This document shows, piece by piece, positions 59,634-64,000 of a stretch of 64,000 nt of DNA. This DNA comes from Xanthomonas sp. DAR 34887 (GTDB lineage Bacteria > Pseudomonadota > Gammaproteobacteria > Xanthomonadales > Xanthomonadaceae). Both the position numbers and the translations under genes were made by a program. The notes under the pieces are model-generated. The model was not told the origin of the DNA, made no database searches, and was given only the letters and a program-made list of their open reading frames with translations. The DNA is taken from NCBI RefSeq assembly GCF_041245805.1, contig NZ_CP162490.1, forward strand, positions 1,155,001-1,219,000. Reading direction: 5' to 3'. Numbering within the stretch: position 1 is the stretch's first letter; each line of letters begins with the position of its first letter.

Positions 59634-62333
59634 ATGGAAGCGTTGATCGTGTTGGTGGTGGTGGCGGTATTGGCAGTGCCGATCCTGATCATCGTGATGC
59701 TGGTGGCGCTGGCCGGCGTGCGCCGGCGCGTGGCGGCGCTGGAACTGCAACTGGCGCAACTGCGCGGCGCGGCGCCGCAGCCCGCGCACGCCGCGTCCCG
59801 CTTCGACGCAGCCAGCGACGCCGATGACGTCTGGACCGAAGCCGAGAGCGCTGCGCCGTTCGCCGCGGACGATGGCGTGGAGGATCGTCCGTTCGTCGTG
59901 GCCGCGGCTGCCGCCCCGACAGCGCCCACGCCACCGCCGCTTCCGCCGCCGTTCGTCGCGCCGACCGCCAGCGCGAACGCGGCCGCGGACCCCGTCGCCG
60001 CGCCATTGCCGCCGGCACCGCGCGGCCCGGATCCGATCGAGCGGCTGTTGGCCGGCACCAAGCGCTGGTTCACCGAAGGCAACGTGCCGGTGAAGATCGG
60101 CATGCTGGTGCTGCTGGCCGGCGTCGCCGCGCTGCTGAAGTACGCCGGCGACCAGGGCTGGCTGCGCATGCCGATCGAACTGCGCTACGCCGGCATCGCC
60201 GCCGCGGCGCTGGGCGGCCTGGGCTTCGGCTGGCGCCAGCGCGAACGCAAGCGCAGCTTCGCGCTGGCCTTGCAGGGCGGCGCGATCGGGGTGTTGCTGC
60301 TGACGGTGTTCGCCGCGTTCAAGCTGTCGGGGCTGATTCCGGCCAGCGCCGCGTTCGCGCTGAGCATCGTGCTGGTGGCCAGCATGTGCGTGCTGGCGGT
60401 CGTGCAGGAATCGCGCACGCTGGCCGTGCTGGCCACGCTGGCCGGATTCCTGGCGCCGATCTGGCTGTCCACCGGCAGCGGCAACCATGTCGGCCTGTTC
60501 TCCTACTACGCGGTATTGAACGCGGCGGTGTTCGCGATCGCCTGGTACCGGCCGTGGCGGGTACTGAACCTGCTCGGGTTCGGTTTCACCTTCGGCATCG
60601 GCACGCTGTGGGGCGCGCTGCAGTACCAGCCGGCGAAGTTCGCCAGCACCGAGCCGTTCCTGCTGCTGTTCTTCGCCTTCTACCTGCTGATTCCGATCCT
60701 GTACGCGCGGCGCCAGCCGGCCACGCGCGGCAACCTGATCGACGGCAGCCTGGTGTTCGGCACGCCGCTGGTCGCGTTCTCGCTGCAGGCCGGGCTGCTG
60801 CGCGGCGAGGGCTTGCCGCTGGCGCTGTGCGCGCTGGGCCTGGCGGCGGTGTATGCGGTGTTGGCCGCGGCGCTGATCCGGCGCGAACGCTTCGCGGTGC
60901 TCGGCCACGCCTATGCGCTGCTGGCGGTGGGCTTCGCCACGCTGGCGGTGCCGCTGGCGCTGTCCGCGCGCGCCACCGCCAGCATCTTCGCGCTGGAAGG
61001 CGCGGCGTTGGTGTGGCTGGGCTTGCGGCAGCGGCGCTGGCTGCCGCAGGTCACCGGCGCCGGCCTGCAACTGGCCGCGGCGGTCGGCCTCGTGCTGGCG
61101 CAGGCCGTTGCCTGGAGCGTCACCACGGCGGTGGTCAATGCCACCTTCATGAGCGGTGCTCTACTGGCCCTGGCCGGTTTCGCCAGCGCCTGGAGCTATC
61201 GCCGCGCCGGCGCCAATGCGCCGGCCTTGGTGTACTACCTGTGGGGCCTGGCGTGGTGGTGCGGGATCGGTGTCTCCGAGATCGAACACTTCGTCGCGTC
61301 CGCGGCGCAGGCCGACGTGTTGCTGGCGTTCGTCGCGCTCAGCGGCTGGCTGGCCGCCGAGGCGCAGCGCCGCTGGCCGGCGCGCGCGCTGGCCACGACC
61401 ACGCTCGTTGGGCTGCTGCTGGCGCTGCCGCTGGCGCTGCTGCAGGCCGAAGCGCACGGCCAGCCGTTCGCCGGGCATGGCGCCTGGGCCTGGACGCTGT
61501 TCGCGGTGCTCGGCGTGCGCAGCCTGATCTGCCTGCGCGGCAGCGGCGGCTGGGTGGCGCGGGCGGCGCAATTCGCCTGGTGGCTGGTGTGGCCGTCGGT
61601 GCTGTCCCTGCTCGGTATCTGGCTGGCGCAGCACTTCGCCCTGGCCGAGGGCTGGCAATGGGCCTTGCTGCTGGCGCCATGGCTGCTGGTGGCGGCGTTG
61701 TCGCTGCTGCGCTGGCCGTGGCTGGCCGCGCCGCTGGGGGCGGAGTTCGACCGGTGCCGCACGGCGCTGCAGGGCAGCTATTTCGGCCTGCTCGGCCTGG
61801 CCTGGCTGTGGACGCTGTGCGTGCCCGGCGCCAGCGCGCCGCTGCCGTGGGTGCCGCTGCTCAATCCGCTGGAACTGAGTCAGCTGCTGGCGGTGGCGCT
61901 GGCCGCGCGTTGGCTGTGGTCGGCGACCGCGCCGGCGCTGTTGCGGGCGCAGCGCCTGCAATTGCTGGCCGCTGTCGGATTCCTGTGGGTCACCAGCGTG
62001 ACCCTGCATGCGGTGCACTACTGGGCGCCGGTGCCGTGGGCGTCGCTGTTGTCTGCCAGCGTGGCGCAGACCAGCCTGACCGTGGTGTGGAGCGTGCTCG
62101 GCGTGCTCGGCTGGGTGCTCGGCTCGCGCCGCGGCCAGCGCGGCCTGTGGCTGGCCGGTGCGCTGCTGATGGCGGTGGTGCTGGGCAAGCTGTTGCTGGT
62201 GGATCGCGGCAACCTCGGCAATGTCGCCGGCATCGCTTCGTTCATCGCCTACGGCCTGCTGTGCACCGTGGTCGGCTATTTCGCGCCTGCACCGCCGCGC
62301 GCCACCGAACCGGCCGAGGAGGCCCATCCATGA
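59634..62333 (+). CDS. DUF2339 polytopic membrane protein
   Basis: 899 residues. The start at 59634 (MEALIVLVVVAVLAVPILII) has GGAG five bases upstream and is followed by a helix and a short coiled segment (LAGVRRRVAALELQLAQLRG). An Ala/Pro linker (about 75-135) leads to a block of more than twenty predicted membrane helices. WFTEGNVPVKIGMLVLLAGV, then LLKYAGDQGW, is the DUF2339 hallmark. The family has no assigned activity. Its stop overlaps the DUF3999 gene by four bases, and these two families habitually co-occur, so a membrane complex is likely. Confidence 0.9.
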   Translation: MEALIVLVVVAVLAVPILIIVMLVALAGVRRRVAALELQLAQLRGAAPQPAHAASRFDAASDADDVWTEAESAAPFAADDGVEDRPFVVAAAAAPTAPTPPPLPPPFVAPTASANAAADPVAAPLPPAPRGPDPIERLLAGTKRWFTEGNVPVKIGMLVLLAGVAALLKYAGDQGWLRMPIELRYAGIAAAALGGLGFGWRQRERKRSFALALQGGAIGVLLLTVFAAFKLSGLIPASAAFALSIVLVASMCVLAVVQESRTLAVLATLAGFLAPIWLSTGSGNHVGLFSYYAVLNAAVFAIAWYRPWRVLNLLGFGFTFGIGTLWGALQYQPAKFASTEPFLLLFFAFYLLIPILYARRQPATRGNLIDGSLVFGTPLVAFSLQAGLLRGEGLPLALCALGLAAVYAVLAAALIRRERFAVLGHAYALLAVGFATLAVPLALSARATASIFALEGAALVWLGLRQRRWLPQVTGAGLQLAAAVGLVLAQAVAWSVTTAVVNATFMSGALLALAGFASAWSYRRAGANAPALVYYLWGLAWWCGIGVSEIEHFVASAAQADVLLAFVALSGWLAAEAQRRWPARALATTTLVGLLLALPLALLQAEAHGQPFAGHGAWAWTLFAVLGVRSLICLRGSGGWVARAAQFAWWLVWPSVLSLLGIWLAQHFALAEGWQWALLLAPWLLVAALSLLRWPWLAAPLGAEFDRCRTALQGSYFGLLGLAWLWTLCVPGASAPLPWVPLLNPLELSQLLAVALAARWLWSATAPALLRAQRLQLLAAVGFLWVTSVTLHAVHYWAPVPWASLLSASVAQTSLTVVWSVLGVLGWVLGSRRGQRGLWLAGALLMAVVLGKLLLVDRGNLGNVAGIASFIAYGLLCTVVGYFAPAPPRATEPAEEAHP

Positions 62334-63694
62334 AACGCCTGATCCTTCCGGCAATGCTGCTGGCCTTGGTTCCGCTGGTCGGCGTCGCCGCCAGCCAGCG
62401 CGACGACTATGCGCAGCAATGGCCGCTGACCCTGCAGGATCCGGCGGCCGGCGCCTACCGCGTGCAGCTCGACGATGCGGTGTACCGCAGCGCGCACCTC
62501 GCGTCGCTGGGCGACGTGGAGGTGTTCAACGCGGCTGGCGACCCGCTGCCGGCGGCCGTGTTCGCGGCCGAACAGGCCGAGAGTGCGCCGCGCCGGCAGC
62601 CCTTGCCCTGGTTCCCGCTGCCGGCCGTGGCCGCTGGCGGTGCCGACAACCTGGAGCTGATCGCCGAGCGCGATAGCGACGGCAGCGTGCGCCGCATCCG
62701 CACGCGCATTGCCAGCGGCGGCGCGACCAGCGCCGACGCCGGTTGGTTGATCGATGCCAGCGCGTTGCGCGAGCCGTTGCGCGCGCTGTCGCTGCAGTGG
62801 GCGGCCGATACGCAGCCGCGGCAGGCGCGCTACCGGGTCGAGGCCAGCGACGATCTGCGCGACTGGGATCTGCTGGTGCCGGAGGCGACCCTGGTCGACC
62901 TGGCCAACCAGGGCAAGCGCCTGCAGCAGTTGCGCATCGCCATCGATCGCAAGGTGCGCTACCTGCGCCTGCTGCCGTTGTCGCCGCCGCCGCTGCCGGC
63001 GCTGACCGGGGTGGAGGCCGAACTGGCGCCGGCACCGGTCGCCGCCGACTGGCACTGGCAGCAATTGGACGCGCTGCACGCCGATCCGGCGCAGCACAGC
63101 TTCGACTTCGTATCGCCCGGCCGCTATCCGGTCGCGCAGATCGACATCGCGCTGCCCGGCAACAGCGCGATCGAATGGCGCGTGCAGAGCCGCGACAACG
63201 CCGAGGCGCCATGGCAGGACCGGGCCGGGCCGTGGGTGGCCTACCAGGTCGGCACTGGCGCCGGCCGCTCGCCGCCGCAGGCGCTGGCGCAGCCGGTGCG
63301 CGACCGTTACTGGCGGCTGCTGGCCACGCAGGACCCGGGCAAGCAGCGGCCGGCGCTGCGCCTGGGCTATCAGCCGGAGACGCTGATCTTCCTGGCCCAG
63401 GGCGTGCCGCCGTACGCGCTGGCTGCCGGCAGCGCGCGCACCCAGCGCGCTGCCGCGCCATTGGCGACCACCTTGCAGGCGCTGCGCGCACAACGCGGCC
63501 CGCAATGGACGCCAGCCACGGCCACGCTCGGCGCGGCGACCCCGTTGGCCGGTGCCGCGGCGCTGCAGGCGCCGGCCGCGCCGCGCGACTGGAAGACCTG
63601 GCTGCTGTGGGCGCTGCTGGTCGGCGGCGCGCTGATCGTGGTCGGTTTCGCGGTCAGCCTGTTGCGCAAGCCGGTCGCGCCCGGCGCGGACTGA
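62330..63694 (+). CDS. DUF3999 periplasmic/membrane protein
   Basis: 454 residues: signal peptide (about 1-20, VGVAAS), a long periplasmic beta-rich domain and a C-terminal helix (about 427-447, LLWALLVGGALIVVGFAVSL). DYAQQWPLTLQDPAAGAYRV, LSLQWAADTQPRQARYRVEA and DLRDWDLLVPEATLVDL (galactose-binding-like strands) are the DUF3999 pattern. It probably binds a glycan or peptidoglycan part in partnership with the DUF2339 protein, but no function is established. The following 275 bases before pgk are GC-rich and without a recognisable gene. Confidence 0.88.
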   Translation: MKRLILPAMLLALVPLVGVAASQRDDYAQQWPLTLQDPAAGAYRVQLDDAVYRSAHLASLGDVEVFNAAGDPLPAAVFAAEQAESAPRRQPLPWFPLPAVAAGGADNLELIAERDSDGSVRRIRTRIASGGATSADAGWLIDASALREPLRALSLQWAADTQPRQARYRVEASDDLRDWDLLVPEATLVDLANQGKRLQQLRIAIDRKVRYLRLLPLSPPPLPALTGVEAELAPAPVAADWHWQQLDALHADPAQHSFDFVSPGRYPVAQIDIALPGNSAIEWRVQSRDNAEAPWQDRAGPWVAYQVGTGAGRSPPQALAQPVRDRYWRLLATQDPGKQRPALRLGYQPETLIFLAQGVPPYALAAGSARTQRAAAPLATTLQALRAQRGPQWTPATATLGAATPLAGAAALQAPAAPRDWKTWLLWALLVGGALIVVGFAVSLLRKPVAPGAD

Positions 63695-63969
63695 GCGTCG
63701 CCGGCGTCGCCGGCGTTGCCGCGCCACGCGCCTGCTGCGGCGTGGCGAGCCTCGATGCGCGCGGGGTTTTGCGCGGGCCGCTGCGCTGCGCCACCCGCTG
63801 CGCGATGTCTCGATTTGCCGCTGCGCGGCCGACACCGGACAATGGCCGCCTCGGCCCCGCCCGCGCGCGCTGGCGCCAGCGCGCCTAAAGCGGGCGTTCC
63901 GACCGCCGCGCCCAGGCTGCGCACCGCATCCTCTTTCCTCAGCAACCCCACGATAGCGAGCAACCGACA

Positions 63970-64000
63970 ATGCCCATCCTGCGAATGACCGACCTCGACC
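63970..64000 (+). CDS. pgk: Phosphoglycerate kinase, N-terminal fragment
   Basis: Only ten codons are visible (MPILRMTDLD) before the right edge. RMTDLDL is the usual start of gammaproteobacterial phosphoglycerate kinase, and in xanthomonads pgk lies downstream of gap, which is present in this window. No further residues are available, so this is a context-supported call. Confidence 0.7.
   Translation, partial: MPILRMTDLD

Overview
The window is GC-rich and densely coded, with long spurious reading frames antisense to most genes. Gene content and order point to a gammaproteobacterium of the Xanthomonadaceae, most likely Xanthomonas: pilMNOPQ beside mrcA, the batD/moxR operon, gap followed by pgk, a BigR-type persulfide operon, TonB-dependent transport, and GTAG-headed REP repeats of the xanthomonad type. 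The genus is an inference from content and protein similarity recalled from memory; no search was run. No tRNA, rRNA or CRISPR array was seen.

Layout. 1-4105 (minus): a partial DMP19-like protein, a conserved unknown, and penicillin-binding protein 1A. 4323-9280 (plus): pilMNOPQ, the type IV pilus alignment complex and secretin, closed by a strong hairpin. 9458-16583 (plus): moxR, DUF58, DUF4381, two VWA proteins and batD, overlapping as one operon. 16700-20232: a dicarboxylate/cation symporter and transketolase. 20450-24797 (minus): a four-gene unit, DUF3348 / TolQ-MotA-like DUF802 protein / MotB-like OmpA protein / DUF2894, that looks like an ion-driven stator with a very long cytoplasmic tail. 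25054-33020 (minus): an M23 peptidase, an L,D-transpeptidase, a TonB-dependent receptor, a PI-PLC-like lipase and a CoA-transferase. 33079-35614 (plus): a BlaI repressor with a well-formed promoter/operator, an M56 peptidase fused to a TonB C-terminal domain, and a lipoprotein.

35741-36057 is a small MITE-like element that split a REP repeat. 36118-39440 (minus) holds a flavin reductase, modABC and a small periplasmic molybdopterin-fold protein. 39459-45440 is a sulfide/persulfide module (persulfide dioxygenase-like hydrolase, BigR-like repressor, rhodanese) divergent from an RND efflux pair. OsmC and thioredoxin 2 follow. 46483-47710 is an IS110-family element inserted exactly inside a REP. 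In its non-coding left end I can read a candidate bridge RNA, with guide segments matching both the REP target and the element's own ends. 47831-53087 carries an S1/P1 nuclease, two OmpW paralogues with a perfect FNR-type box, gap, and small envelope proteins. 53344-58277 is a TetR-controlled redox cluster (old yellow enzyme, two SDRs, a membrane protein, an MDR reductase). 58306-63694 holds a soluble chemoreceptor-like protein and the DUF2339/DUF3999 pair. pgk starts at 63970 and runs off the end.

The two most notable signals are the readable IS110 bridge RNA and its REP target, and the uncharacterised stator-like four-gene unit, whose core resembles the ZorAB part of Zorya defence without ZorC or ZorD.
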